Shown here in pieces: positions 17,991 through 26,760 of a stretch of DNA of 64,000 nt. The translations under genes and the position numbers were made by a program. The notes under the pieces are model-generated. The model searched no databases. It was not told the origin of the DNA and was given only the letters and a program-made list of their open reading frames with translations. Position 1 is the first letter of the stretch. Every line of letters starts with the position of its first letter. The stretch comes from Methylobacterium sp. E-066 (GTDB taxonomy: Bacteria > Pseudomonadota > Alphaproteobacteria > Rhizobiales > Beijerinckiaceae): positions 56,138-120,137 of the forward strand of contig NZ_JAKSYO010000037.1 of assembly GCF_022829635.1 (NCBI RefSeq). Direction: 5' to 3'.

Positions 17991-19733
17991 ATGTCACTGA
18001 CCAAGCGGATCGTGGGCCTCGTCGTCTTGGCGCTGATCCCGGCGTTGGCCGTCCAGGGCTACAACGAGTACGCGCTCCGCGCCGCCCGGGCCGGGGCCGT
18101 CCGGAAGGAGGCCATGCGAGGGGCGAAGGCCGTCGCGGCCGACCTCGGGCAGTTCGGACGTGGGGCGCGGCAGATCCTCTCCATCCTGGCCGGCGTGGCC
18201 GAGGTCCGCGGCAATGACGCGCGGGCCTGCACGGCGTACCTCGCGACGGTCGGCGGGAAGGTCCCCGGCTCGTTCTTCTTCGGGGTCGCCGACCCGGACG
18301 GGCGCATCCGGTGCAACACCCTGGGATCCTCGGTCGGGGCCTATTCGGTCGCCGACCGGTCCTACTTCCAGGAGGCGATGCGCACCGGCGGCTTCGCCAT
18401 CGGGGAGGTCGTGTCCGGCCGGGTCACCGGCCGGCCCACGATCCAGTTCGCCCAGGCCATCGCCGACGAAGACGGCGACGGTCGCCCCGAAGGCATCGTG
18501 ATAACGAGCATCGACCTGTCCTACCTCGCGGCCCGGCAGTCCGATGTCGGGCTGCCGCCCGACGCCGCCCTCACGGTCGCGGACCGGAACGGCACGATCC
18601 TGGTCCGGCTTCCCGACCACGAGGCTTGGGCCGGCAAGCCGCTGCCGACGGCCTTCTGGAAAGCCCTGGCCGACCACCGCGGCGGCGTCGCGGACTTGAC
18701 CGGGTTGAGGGGCAACCCGCGGATCACGGCGGTGGCCGGGGGCTCACCGGGGGACCTCGACGGCATGACGGTGGCGGTGGGCCTGTCGCCGGCCACGGCC
18801 TTCGCGGACATCGATGCCGCGACCCGTCGCGGGGTCGTGCTGATCGGCGTCGGCGCGATCCTGGCCGTCGCCGCCGCGCTCCTGGCAGGCCGCGCCTTCA
18901 TCCGTAGGCCGGTGCGGCGCCTGCTCGGGGCAGCCGGCGCGTGGCGCGCCGGCGAGTTGGGGACCCGGACCGGCTTGTCCGGGACCGACGAGTTCGGCCG
19001 GCTCGGCGAGGCGTTCGACGCCATGGCGGCATCGCTGCAGAGGCACGAGGGGGAGTTGCGCGAGGAGGTCGCCCGCAGCCGCGTCCTGCAGGAGCGGCAG
19101 ACGATGATGCTGCACGAGCTGAACCATCGGGTCCGCAACACCCTGACCACCGTGCAGTCCCTGGCGCGGCAGGCCCGCCGCGACGAAGACCGCGGCGAGC
19201 GCCTTGAGGGACGCATCCTCTCCCTGTCCAAGACCCACGACCTGCTCTCGCGCGACGACTGGGAGGGCGCCTCGCTGCGCACGGTGCTGGAGAACGAACT
19301 CTCACCCTTTCGGGACGGCCAGGTGCACCGCTTCGGCCTGGAAGGGGCCGACATCGACCTGCCTCCACGCTACGTCCTGGCGCTCGGGATGACGGTGCAC
19401 GAGTTGACGACCAACGCGGCCAAGTACGGTGCCCTCTCGACCGAGGCAGGCCGGATCGACGTCGCGTGGAGGGTCGTCGTCGGCGAGAGCGGCGCGAGAC
19501 GGCTCGCCCTGGAATGGCGGGAGAGCGGGGGCCCGCCGGTTCGGGAGACGGGCAAACGCGGCTTCGGTACGCGCCTGATCACGGGCGGGGTCAGCCGTGA
19601 ACTGGGGGGTGAGGTCCGTCTGGAGTTCGCCCCCGAGGGTCTGCGCTGCAGCCTCGACGTGCCCCTCGACGAGCCGGACCGGTTCACCTCGTTCGCGGCC
19701 GCCCCATACGTGCGACCGGTGGGCAGGGTCTGA
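17991..19733 (+). CDS. Membrane HWE-family histidine kinase with Cache sensor and HAMP
   Basis: 580 aa from the ATG at 17991; an in-frame ATG at 17913 would add 26 polar residues before the membrane segment and is less likely. TM1 spans about residues 8-24, followed by a periplasmic Cache-type sensor (about 35-280; the SVADRSYFQEAM and GRPTIQFAQAI motifs are typical), TM2 (about 284-303), HAMP (about 305-355) and an HWE kinase domain with His375 in LHELNHRVRN, N box VHELTTNAAKYGALS and WRESGGPP. It senses an extracellular small molecule. It follows the LOV kinase in the same direction with about 190 bases between, and has no receiver of its own. Confidence 0.93.
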   Translation: MSLTKRIVGLVVLALIPALAVQGYNEYALRAARAGAVRKEAMRGAKAVAADLGQFGRGARQILSILAGVAEVRGNDARACTAYLATVGGKVPGSFFFGVADPDGRIRCNTLGSSVGAYSVADRSYFQEAMRTGGFAIGEVVSGRVTGRPTIQFAQAIADEDGDGRPEGIVITSIDLSYLAARQSDVGLPPDAALTVADRNGTILVRLPDHEAWAGKPLPTAFWKALADHRGGVADLTGLRGNPRITAVAGGSPGDLDGMTVAVGLSPATAFADIDAATRRGVVLIGVGAILAVAAALLAGRAFIRRPVRRLLGAAGAWRAGELGTRTGLSGTDEFGRLGEAFDAMAASLQRHEGELREEVARSRVLQERQTMMLHELNHRVRNTLTTVQSLARQARRDEDRGERLEGRILSLSKTHDLLSRDDWEGASLRTVLENELSPFRDGQVHRFGLEGADIDLPPRYVLALGMTVHELTTNAAKYGALSTEAGRIDVAWRVVVGESGARRLALEWRESGGPPVRETGKRGFGTRLITGGVSRELGGEVRLEFAPEGLRCSLDVPLDEPDRFTSFAAAPYVRPVGRV

Positions 19734-19845
19734 GAGGCGGGCGGCAGATACAAAACGATACGTCCGGGTCACGGTCTGTCACGCGAGCGACGCCAAGTTG
19801 CTCGAACTTCCGCTCCAGAGGCTTGCGGACGAATGAGGCCGCCGC

Positions 19846-20493
19846 GTGAAGATAGAGATTTGCACCCGACGCTATCTCGTCGCTCGTCGAACCCTGCTCG
19901 TCGGCGCGATGCTGGGCCCTGCGTTCGCATTCGCCCCGGCGCGGGCGGCCCCTGTCGATGACCCGGCGATGGCGGGCCCGTTAGGCGACATCTGGGTCGG
20001 CTCGCCCAATGCCAAGGTGACCTTCATCGAGTACGCCGCCGTCACCTGCACCCATTGCGCGGCCTTCCACGACAAGGTCTGGCCAAGCATCAAGGCCCGC
20101 TGGATCGACACGGGGCAGATGCGCTTCGCATTGCGCGGGTACCCGCTGAACCCCCTCGACACCGCCGCCTTCATGCTGGCCAGGGCCGACGGCGGGCGGA
20201 ACTACTATCCGGTCACGGACCTGCTGTTCGAGAGACAGAGGTCCTGGGCCTTCGTCGACAAGCCGCTCGACGCGATGGGCGACCTCCTCCGGCAGGCTGG
20301 CTTCGACAAGGCCAAGTTCGATGCCGTGCTCGCCGACCAAGCCCTCTACGACCAGGTCAACCGCGTGCAGGCGCAGGCCATGAAGGTCCTGGACGTCCAT
20401 TCGACGCCGACCCTGTTCCTCAACGGCCAGCGACACGAAGGTGCGCTGCCGGCCGAGGCGTTCGACGAGATCGTCCGGAAGCTACTGGGCTAG
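19846..20493 (+). CDS. DsbA-family thiol:disulfide oxidoreductase, exported
   Basis: 215 aa from a GTG at 19846. An N-terminal signal (RRTLLVGAMLGPAFAFAPARA) sends it to the periplasm, perhaps by the Tat route given the Arg pairs. The thioredoxin-4 type fold carries the active-site CTHC (Cys68, Cys71) and the cis-Pro loop STPTLFLNG near residue 190. It probably oxidises or reduces disulfides in exported proteins. The next gene encodes a small exported protein about 100 bases downstream; otherwise no partner such as DsbB is nearby. Confidence 0.93.
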   Translation: MKIEICTRRYLVARRTLLVGAMLGPAFAFAPARAAPVDDPAMAGPLGDIWVGSPNAKVTFIEYAAVTCTHCAAFHDKVWPSIKARWIDTGQMRFALRGYPLNPLDTAAFMLARADGGRNYYPVTDLLFERQRSWAFVDKPLDAMGDLLRQAGFDKAKFDAVLADQALYDQVNRVQAQAMKVLDVHSTPTLFLNGQRHEGALPAEAFDEIVRKLLG

Positions 20494-20594
20494 GGTCGGA
20501 CTCGCGCGATCAGCCCACCCATCATCGCCCCCCAGGACGAAGGACGCTGCGCCGTAGGCCCGTCCGGCCCGGGGCGCACCGCAAGGAGACTGAG

Positions 20595-21059
20595 ATGGCG
20601 AAAACGGATAGGCTTCTCCCGAGCGCAGCTGCGGTGGTCTTGGGCATGGGCATAGTCCCGGCGATAGCCGGCGATCCAATCTCTGCCTTCACCGGCCATT
20701 GGCGCGTCGCAAGGGTCGCAGTCTCCGACATCGGCGTGCAGGCGCTCGGCAACGACGATCCGAGCCTGTTGGGCAAGCGCCTGACCTTAACGTCGACCCG
20801 ACTGGCGAGGAACCGAACACCATCGACCGGCGACGTAAGTGAGGGCCCCGATTTCCAGCCGCTCGAACGACTGCCACCGGACGTGCAGCCAGAGCTCCGC
20901 AAGCTCGGTATGCGCCAGCCGGTCGCCTATGCGGTCCATTGCCAAACCGGCACCTGGGGTCCGGGGCGCGACACGGTCATCTACCGGGGTACAGCCGGGG
21001 CTCTCGATCTCCCGTGGTATGACGGCGCGGTGATGATGCTCGTCCGAGAGCCCACGTAA
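20595..21059 (+). CDS. Small exported protein of unknown function
   Basis: 154 aa from an ATG at 20595 with a strong AAGGAG seven bases upstream. The N-terminus is a signal peptide (LPSAAAVVLGMGIVPAIAGD), so it is probably periplasmic. The mature part begins with FTGHWRVARVAVSDIGVQ and contains TGTWGPGRDTVIYRGT, suggesting a small beta-rich domain that compares a computed value or binds a ligand. I do not recognise a named family. It follows the DsbA-like gene in the same direction and may be co-transcribed. Confidence 0.75.
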   Translation: MAKTDRLLPSAAAVVLGMGIVPAIAGDPISAFTGHWRVARVAVSDIGVQALGNDDPSLLGKRLTLTSTRLARNRTPSTGDVSEGPDFQPLERLPPDVQPELRKLGMRQPVAYAVHCQTGTWGPGRDTVIYRGTAGALDLPWYDGAVMMLVREPT

Positions 21060-21108
21060 CGCTCGCCCGTCGCTGTGGGAGTACCAGAATGGGAGATGCG
21101 GGTGTCCC

Positions 21109-21130
21109 CCCGCTCCGCACGCGGAGCGGG
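21109..21130. terminator. Bidirectional hairpin between convergent genes
   Basis: CCCGCTCC, six-base loop, GGAGCGGG: a perfect eight-base stem about 50 bases after the exported-protein stop and about 85 bases from the 3' end of the opposite-strand glyoxalase gene. There is no T run on either side. Confidence 0.45.
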
Positions 21131-21214
21131 CGTGACGATTGACCGTCGAGCCCGGCCGTCCTCCGCGAGGAGCGTACCTCGGATCGACGACGGATCAGCG
21201 CGGCCGGGGATCGG

Positions 21215-21751
21215 TCATCCGTCGCGGCGCTCGCAGAATCGCAGCCTGCTCCCGAACGGGTCGGCCACCTCCAGCACGTCGCCCCAAGAAGCCTGATCAA
21301 CGCCTGGCCGGGCATAGCCGTATCGCTTGGCGGTCAGTTCCCGGTGATAGGCATGGACGCCGCGCATCGGCACGAACACCGTTGAGCCGGGGCTGGCATC
21401 GCCGTGATGCTCGGACAGGTGCAGTCGCAGGCCGGCGCGGGCGACCTCCATGTAGAGGGGCAAACCCGGCTCGAAGCGGTGCTCGAACCCGGCCTCGGAC
21501 CCGAGGAAGCCGCAGTAGAACTCGCGCGCCTTGGCCTCGTCGAAGATGCGCAGGATCGGGATTGCCTCCACGAAGCGGGGTCAGATCTCCGCCGGGCGGT
21601 CGAGGGCGGCGCAAGCGGTGTTCCAGTCGTCGTGGCCAAGGCCGGCGGCCACGAGTTCGAGGGCGGTCGCGGGCGGGACTGCGAAGTTGCGGGCGGCCAG
21701 CGCGGCGCGCAGCCGCTTGGCCATGGCCTTGGCCTGGTCGACGGTCGTCAT
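21215..21751 (-). pseudogene. Glyoxalase-superfamily protein interrupted by an in-frame TGA
   Basis: The frame from ATG 21751 (ribosome-binding site GGGGAG) to 21215 would encode 178 residues, but codon 57 is TGA (21581-21583). The N-terminal part, MTTVDQAKAMAKRLRAALAA, ends at RPAEI; after the TGA the frame continues PRFVEAIPILRIFDEAKARE into a complete vicinal-oxygen-chelate domain. In related bacteria these two parts are, as I recall, one protein, joined by Arg where the stop is; CGA to TGA is a single transition. An ATG at 21571 could restart the second part (118 aa, VOC domain intact). Both halves may therefore be made separately or by read-through. Confidence 0.78.
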
Positions 21752-21917
21752 GGTGCTCTCCCCAAGCCGGCGGCGGTCCGTCGGTGCCCGCGTTGCCGAC
21801 CCGTCGCCGGTCAGGGATCCGGTGGGGGTGGTCGTCCGCGATGCTTTCACCATCCCGTTCCCGGGGCGAGCGGCAGGCAGCATCAGCCTGGGGCCAGGCT
21901 ACCCCGAGGTCGGTACG

Positions 21918-21966
21918 GTCGCCAAGCCGAAGGTCCGCTCTCGGCCGCTCACAAATCCGGCATGCG
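21918..21966 (+). repeat. Dispersed intergenic repeat, copy 4 (short)
   Basis: GGTCGCCAAGCCGAAGG then TCCGCTC, followed by AAATCCGGCATGCG. The first word matches copy 3 and the second the end of copy 1. It lies between the 3' end of a membrane-protein gene and the start of the glyoxalase pseudogene. Confidence 0.55.
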
Positions 21967-22002
21967 CGACCAGAGACGTGTCTCGACCAGTAACCAGTGA
22001 GA

Positions 22003-22398
22003 TCACGACCCTGACCATCGCCGCTCGCGCACGGCGAGCCACCAGTACACTCCGCCGCCCATCACTCCGGCGCTTACGGCTTGCAGCGGCCGGTCGACCA
22101 TGCCGGCAAACAGATGCCCGAGGGCGAGACCAATGGCGCCGCCGCAAGCAACGTGGATGGTCGGATGGCGCCATCCCGTCCGGATCGAGACCGCCAGGCA
22201 CAGCAAGAATGCCGGCATCGCGAAGACCGTCACGAACAGCGTGGCGATGACGAACGTGATGGCGACGGAGATCAAGTCGGAGGGGAGGGTAGGCTCGGCG
22301 GCGGGCGACGGGGGAGGCCCGAACAGAGCACCGGCCGCACTGGCCAGCATCAAGGTCGTCACCGCCGCCGCCACGGCGGCGAGGTAGCCGCCGAGCAC
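22003..22398 (-). CDS. Small integral membrane protein of unknown function
   Basis: 131 aa from a GTG at 22398. Four hydrophobic segments are visible: about 4-26 (YLAAVAAAVTTLMLASAAG), 43-72, 82-100 and 103-123. No family was recognised. The start is uncertain: a perfect AAGGAGG lies at 22452-22458 on this strand, but no ATG, GTG or TTG follows it at normal spacing, so either the start is non-standard or the frame has changed since. It is divergent from the LprI-like gene at 22552. Confidence 0.6.
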   Translation of the reverse strand: MLGGYLAAVAAAVTTLMLASAAGALFGPPPSPAAEPTLPSDLISVAITFVIATLFVTVFAMPAFLLCLAVSIRTGWRHPTIHVACGGAIGLALGHLFAGMVDRPLQAVSAGVMGGGVYWWLAVRERRWSGS

Positions 22399-22551
22399 CC
22401 GTACGACGGGATCTCCGGACCTGTCTGTCGTGATACGGTTCGGCGTGGTGGCCTCCTTGGGCTCGGTCGTGGGAGAGGCTAGCGCGCCGTGCTACCACCG
22501 GCAAAGGTGGGGCAGGACCGCAAGAGGCCTCTGCCCGACGGGGTCCATGCC

Positions 22552-22956
22552 ATGAAGCACGCCCAAATGGTGGTCCTGATGCTCTGGTCGACGGCGGCCA
22601 CGGCGGAGGTGCCGGCACTTTGCGCGGACGTCGCGAACCAAGCCGAGGGGACCCTATGCGCCAAGCGCAAGCTGGACGCCGCCGAGGCCAGTTTGGCGAA
22701 GGCGCGAGAGGCCCTGCAGGCCAAACTCGACCCGAGCGGGCGACACAACCTCGACCTCGCGCAGCAGGCTTGGCGGCGCTTCCGCGACCTCGAATGCAAC
22801 CTTGAGACCGGCTACGACGCCGAACACCCCGATGATAACGGCACGATCATGCCCATGCTTATCGGCGAGTGCGCGACGGCCCTTACTGAGCGCCGCACCC
22901 GCGACCTGACCGATCAACTAGCCTGCCCGGGCGGGGACCTATCATGCGAGCGGTGA
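22552..22956 (+). CDS. LprI-family (DUF1311) exported protein
   Basis: 134 aa. A short signal peptide (MKHAQMVVLMLWSTAATA) precedes a helical DUF1311 domain with the characteristic AQQAWRRFRDLEC and conserved Cys residues (CADVANQAEGTLCAKRKLD...CNLETG). LprI-type proteins inhibit host lysozyme in mycobacteria; in environmental bacteria the role is unclear. The start at ATG 22552 gives a clean signal peptide; the ATG at 22547 is out of frame. The gene overlaps the next by 13 bases, and the next protein also carries an LprI-like N-terminus, suggesting a tandem duplication. Confidence 0.85.
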   Translation: MKHAQMVVLMLWSTAATAEVPALCADVANQAEGTLCAKRKLDAAEASLAKAREALQAKLDPSGRHNLDLAQQAWRRFRDLECNLETGYDAEHPDDNGTIMPMLIGECATALTERRTRDLTDQLACPGGDLSCER

Positions 22957-23600
22957 GCGACTTCCACCGTACCGCGGCCTGCATCGGGGCATCGGCGGCA
23001 TTCGCTTTCACGGCGCCGGTTGCCCATGCGGCAAGCTTCGACTGCGCCAAGGCATCGACCGGAATGGAACGCTTCGTCTGCGGGGACGCCGCTCTCGGGG
23101 GCCGGGACGAGATCCTGGCGAGGCTCTACTCGGGCGCCTTGAAAGTGGGGAAGCGCGAGGCCGTCGAGGCTCGGCAGCGGGCGTGGCTAGGGAAGGCGCA
23201 GGCCTGTGCCACAGCAGCCTGCCTGGCCGAAGCCTACGACGAGCGGAACGCCGAACTCCAGCGGTCTGAGGGAGGGGTGAAGGTGGGCAGTGACTTCTTT
23301 TGCGAGGAGCCCAAGGGCAATCACAGCACCCTCAACGTCGTGGGACCGGTCCATGGCTTCGCCAGCGTGTCCCTGATGTCTAACTATGTCGGGCCCGGCG
23401 GGGTGGAGGCCGGCGACGTGGACACCGCGGCCACGGATGCATTCCTGGATCTCCGGAAAGGGACAGCCACCGTCTTGAACGGCCGCTGTCGACTAACCTT
23501 CGAGCGCCTCGGCGCGGACGGTTGGAAGGTCATCCAGGCCGGCACCTGCGAACTGCTGGGCGGCGCGGTATTCGCGGGCGTCTACCGCCGCCTGCCTTGA
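22944..23600 (+). CDS. Exported protein with LprI-like N-terminal domain
   Basis: 218 aa. A signal peptide (about 1-30, AFTAPVAHA) is followed by a short DUF1311-like helical part (FDCAKASTGMERFVCGDAAL...RQRAWLGKAQAC) with paired Cys residues, then a separate C-terminal domain of about 110 residues (VGSDFFCEEPKGNHSTLNVV onward) that looks like a beta-rich ligand-binding module. It starts inside the previous LprI gene (13-base overlap), so the pair is co-translated. Envelope location is likely; function unknown. Confidence 0.8.
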   Translation: MRAVSDFHRTAACIGASAAFAFTAPVAHAASFDCAKASTGMERFVCGDAALGGRDEILARLYSGALKVGKREAVEARQRAWLGKAQACATAACLAEAYDERNAELQRSEGGVKVGSDFFCEEPKGNHSTLNVVGPVHGFASVSLMSNYVGPGGVEAGDVDTAATDAFLDLRKGTATVLNGRCRLTFERLGADGWKVIQAGTCELLGGAVFAGVYRRLP

Positions 23601-23870
23601 CAAGACTGCGACCGGCCGCCGGTCGCCATTGCGCTGGCGATCCCTGACAATCATCGGCGGACAGGCGGTCGATAATGGAAGACGTACAAGCGCGGACGCT
23701 CATTCAAGGCGGGGTGGGTTCGCTGAGCGTCCGCTTATGAGATGAGCACCGAACTCGTTCTACGTCTGGCTCGGGTCGCCAGCGGAACGTCCGCATCTGC
23801 CTTCCATCTCCAGAGCCTCGGTTCGGGTGTCTCCTCGCCCTGTCGGCATGGGCCGGCAAGGAGACAGACG

Positions 23871-24503
23871 ATGGGACACTCTGCACACGATCCGGCTACG
23901 AAAGGGCGACCGGCCTGGAACGCCGGCCGCAAGCTCGGCGCCAAGCGGGCCCTCAAACCTCAGCAGGTCTGGGCCATCCGCTTCTGGCTCGAACGCGAAC
24001 GGCGCGTGCGCGACCGTGCGATGTTCGACCTCGCTATCGACAGCAAGCTGCGCGGCTGCGACATCGTCAAGCTCAAGATTGGCGACCTCGTCAGCGGGGG
24101 TCGCGTCCGTAGCCGGGCCATCGTCATTTAGCGCAAGACCGGCCGACCAGTGCAGTTCGAATTACTCGAACCCGCTCGTACCAGCATCCTGACATGGCTG
24201 GAGGCCCGGGGCGGAACGCTCGACGACTATGCCTTCCCAAGCAGGCTCGACGGCGTCATGCACATCAGCACTAGGCAGTATGCGCGGTTGGTCGATGAGT
24301 GGGTGACTGGCATCGGGCTGCGGAGCGAGGATTACGGGACCCACTCCCTCCGTCGCACAAAGGCGTCGTTGATCTACAAACGGACCGGCAACCTTCGTGC
24401 CGTCCAAATCCTGCTCGGCCATACCAAGATCGAGAGCACGGTCAGGTACCTCGGTGTCGACGTCGAAGATGCCTTGACCCTGGCCGAAGGCACGGAGATT
24501 TGA
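23871..24503 (+). pseudogene. Tyrosine recombinase/phage-type integrase with in-frame TAG
   Basis: From ATG 23871 (AAGGAG at 23859-23864) the frame runs to TGA at 24501-24503, 210 codons, broken only by TAG at 24129-24131, codon 87 (probably from CAG). All catalytic residues of a tyrosine recombinase are readable: Arg in SKLRGCDIVKLKIGD, Lys in RKTGRPVQFE just after the stop, HSLRR, LGHTKIEST and the nucleophile Tyr in VRYLGVD. It lacks an N-terminal arm-binding domain, as in the short orphan integrases frequent in this bacterial group. It borders the catabolic island at 24.8-33.9 kb. Reads as recently inactivated, or possible with amber read-through. Confidence 0.85.
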
Positions 24504-24778
24504 GCGTTCGGCCCCTCGGCTTCAGTGTCGAGGGGCTTTCAGAGGAGCCCGACAGAAAAGCGCCCAACTCAGCCATTTTCCAATCTTCCAAAGAATCTTC
24601 TGAGCAGACATAGCGCAGCCGAGACATCGAGCCTCGGCTGTGCTCTCACCGACTACCGATAAAGATTTATCTGACTACGATAGCTCAAATTTTATCCTCG
24701 GCAAAATAATTCAAAATGTACGATTTCTGCACTAATCGGGTATTGCTCTGAAATTTGCGCTATAGACCCAAGGTCGGA
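24504..24778. other. AT-rich gap downstream of the TRAP operon
   Basis: It holds the terminator at 24511 and a second hairpin, CAGCCGAG (24616-24623) with CTCGGCTG (24633-24640), a perfect eight-base stem. From about 24650 to 24770 the sequence is strikingly AT-rich compared with the rest of the window, which fits an insertion boundary or an old promoter region. No gene is seen. Confidence 0.5.
24511..24536 (+). terminator. Terminator hairpin after the integrase remnant
   Basis: GCCCCTCG, ten-base loop, CGAGGGGC, then TTTC: a perfect eight-base GC stem seven bases after the integrase stop, with a short T stretch. Confidence 0.6.
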
Positions 24779-26671
24779 CTAAAGAAATCCGATGGAGAAC
24801 CAGGGGACGAGGATGATGACGAGGAGGCCGATCAGTAGGGCCACGATGTAGCCGACGATCGGGCGCATGCCCGCGTCCGGGTGGATCCGGCTGATCGCGC
24901 AGGCGGCGTAGTAGCCGACACCGAAGGGCGGGGCGAACAGCCCGATGCCCATCGCGAGGATCACCACCATGGCGTAGTGCACCTCGTGCACGCCAACCTG
25001 TTTCGCGATCGGGAACAGGAGCGGCCCGAACAGCACGATGGCCGGGATGCCCTCCAGCACCGAGCCGAGCACGATGAACGCCGCCGCCGAGACGAACAGG
25101 AAGCCGAGTGTTCCGCCTGGAATGCTCTTCATCGCAGTCGCTAGGCTATCCGAGAAGCCTGACTGGGTCAGCGCCCAGGCCATGCCCGACGCCGCCCCGA
25201 TGATCAGCAGGATCGCGCCGGAGAGCGCTGCGGTCATCACCAGCATCGGGTAGAGCCGCCGCCAGTCGAACTGGCGGTAGATCAGCAGCCCCGCCAGCAC
25301 CGCGTAGACGATGCCGATGGTCGAGACTTCCGTCGCGGTGGCGATGCCCTCGACCACAGCGAAGCGGATCACGAACGGCAGCGCCAGCGCGGGGATCGCC
25401 ACCAGGAAGGCGCGGCCGATGATCCGGCCCGAGGGCCGGGCGACGTGGCTCAGGTCCTCGCGGCGGTATCGCCACCAGACCAGCGCGCACAGTATCAGCC
25501 CGAGGACGAGGCCCGGCATCAGCCCGCCGGTGAACAGGGCGGTGATCGACACGCCGGTGACCGAGCCGATGGTGATCAGCACGATGGACGGCGGGATCGT
25601 CTCGGTCTGCGCGCCGGTGGTGGCCAAGAGCGCCACGAGGTCGCCCTCCTTGGCACCCCGCGCCTTCATCTCGGGGAACAGCACCGGGGCGACCGCGGCC
25701 ATGTCGGCTGCCTTCGAGCCGGAGATGCCCGAGACGAGGTACATCGCGCCGACCAGCACGTAGTGCAGGCCGCCGCGGACGTGCCCGAGCAAGCTCGCTA
25801 GGAAGCCGACCATCGCTTTCGCCATGCCGGTCATCTCGATGAGCAGGCCGAGGAACACGAACAGCGGCACGGCGAGCAGGATCAGGTGGCTCATGCCCTC
25901 GTCCATGCGGCCAATCACGACCATTGAGGGCGATCGCGTGGTGAGCGTGATGTAGGCGAAGGTCGCCAACCCGAACGCAAAGGCGATCGGCACGCCGGAG
26001 AAGACCAGGGCGCCAACGCCGAGGACGAAGAACAGCAGCAGGTTCAGGTTGCCGAGCGGCGCGAGGAAGGGCTGCAGAGCTGCCAGCCCGGCCGCGATGC
26101 CGAAGCCAATGACCAACGTCGCTGCCGTCATCCACCAATTCGCGGTCTCGATCAGGCGCAGAATCGCGATGAGCAGCATGAGGGCAAAGCCGACCGGCAA
26201 GGCCGCAGCGCGAAACGCATTGTTGAGTTCCAGCGCCGGCGTTTGGACGAAGGCTTCGTCGGCCGCGAAATCGTAGGCTGGATGAAGCACGAGACCGACG
26301 AAGATCAGTCCCGCAACGAGCGATACGGTTTCCAGAAACGCCCGCGTGCGCGGCTTGGCCATGGACACGAAGGCTGTCATCCGCATGTGTTCCGACCGGC
26401 GGAAGGCGACGACAGCCCCCAGCATCGCGAGCCAGAGGAACAGAATGCCGGCAAGTTCATCGGCCCAAATCAAGGGCGCATGAAAGACATACCGCGTGAC
26501 CACACCGGAGAGCAGCACGCCGATCTCGGCCAAGACCAGCAAAGCAGCCGGAATCTCGACCAGATAGCCGATTGCGGCATCGACGCGCCGAAGCCGAGGA
26601 CTGGCCGCCAGCGGCACCATTCCTTTCTGTAGCGCCGAAGCGGTTTTCGGATTGAGAGTATCGACGTGCAT
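24779..26671 (-). CDS. TRAP transporter permease, fused DctQ-DctM
   Basis: 630 aa; small and large TRAP membrane subunits in one chain. Residues about 30-190 form the four-helix DctQ part (GILFLWLAMLGAVVAFRRSEHMRM); the rest is the twelve-helix DctM/SiaM transporter with GVPIAFAFGLATF, SGISGSKAADMAAV and the closing FAPPFGVGYYAACAIS. TRAP systems use a sodium or proton gradient and a periplasmic binding protein to import organic acids. The ATG at 26671 has GGAAGGA upstream. Its binding protein DctP is two genes upstream (28263), with pyruvate kinase between them. It closes the catabolic operon. Confidence 0.93.
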   Translation of the reverse strand: MHVDTLNPKTASALQKGMVPLAASPRLRRVDAAIGYLVEIPAALLVLAEIGVLLSGVVTRYVFHAPLIWADELAGILFLWLAMLGAVVAFRRSEHMRMTAFVSMAKPRTRAFLETVSLVAGLIFVGLVLHPAYDFAADEAFVQTPALELNNAFRAAALPVGFALMLLIAILRLIETANWWMTAATLVIGFGIAAGLAALQPFLAPLGNLNLLLFFVLGVGALVFSGVPIAFAFGLATFAYITLTTRSPSMVVIGRMDEGMSHLILLAVPLFVFLGLLIEMTGMAKAMVGFLASLLGHVRGGLHYVLVGAMYLVSGISGSKAADMAAVAPVLFPEMKARGAKEGDLVALLATTGAQTETIPPSIVLITIGSVTGVSITALFTGGLMPGLVLGLILCALVWWRYRREDLSHVARPSGRIIGRAFLVAIPALALPFVIRFAVVEGIATATEVSTIGIVYAVLAGLLIYRQFDWRRLYPMLVMTAALSGAILLIIGAASGMAWALTQSGFSDSLATAMKSIPGGTLGFLFVSAAAFIVLGSVLEGIPAIVLFGPLLFPIAKQVGVHEVHYAMVVILAMGIGLFAPPFGVGYYAACAISRIHPDAGMRPIVGYIVALLIGLLVIILVPWFSIGFL

Positions 26672-26760
26672 GGCGACAATCCTTCCCCCCGTTTGGCCCT
26701 CGAAGAGGCCGTTTGCGAACATTCTCCCCGTTATCTCCAGGGTCAATTCGCGTTTATCCG

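Noticed and set aside
18311..18907. Arg-rich 198-residue frame inside the Cache kinase
   Set aside because: Out-of-frame shadow of the kinase; composed mainly of Arg, Gly and Pro.
24616..24640. tRNA or small RNA in the AT-rich gap
   Set aside because: Only a single eight-base hairpin is present; no cloverleaf or T-loop consensus.
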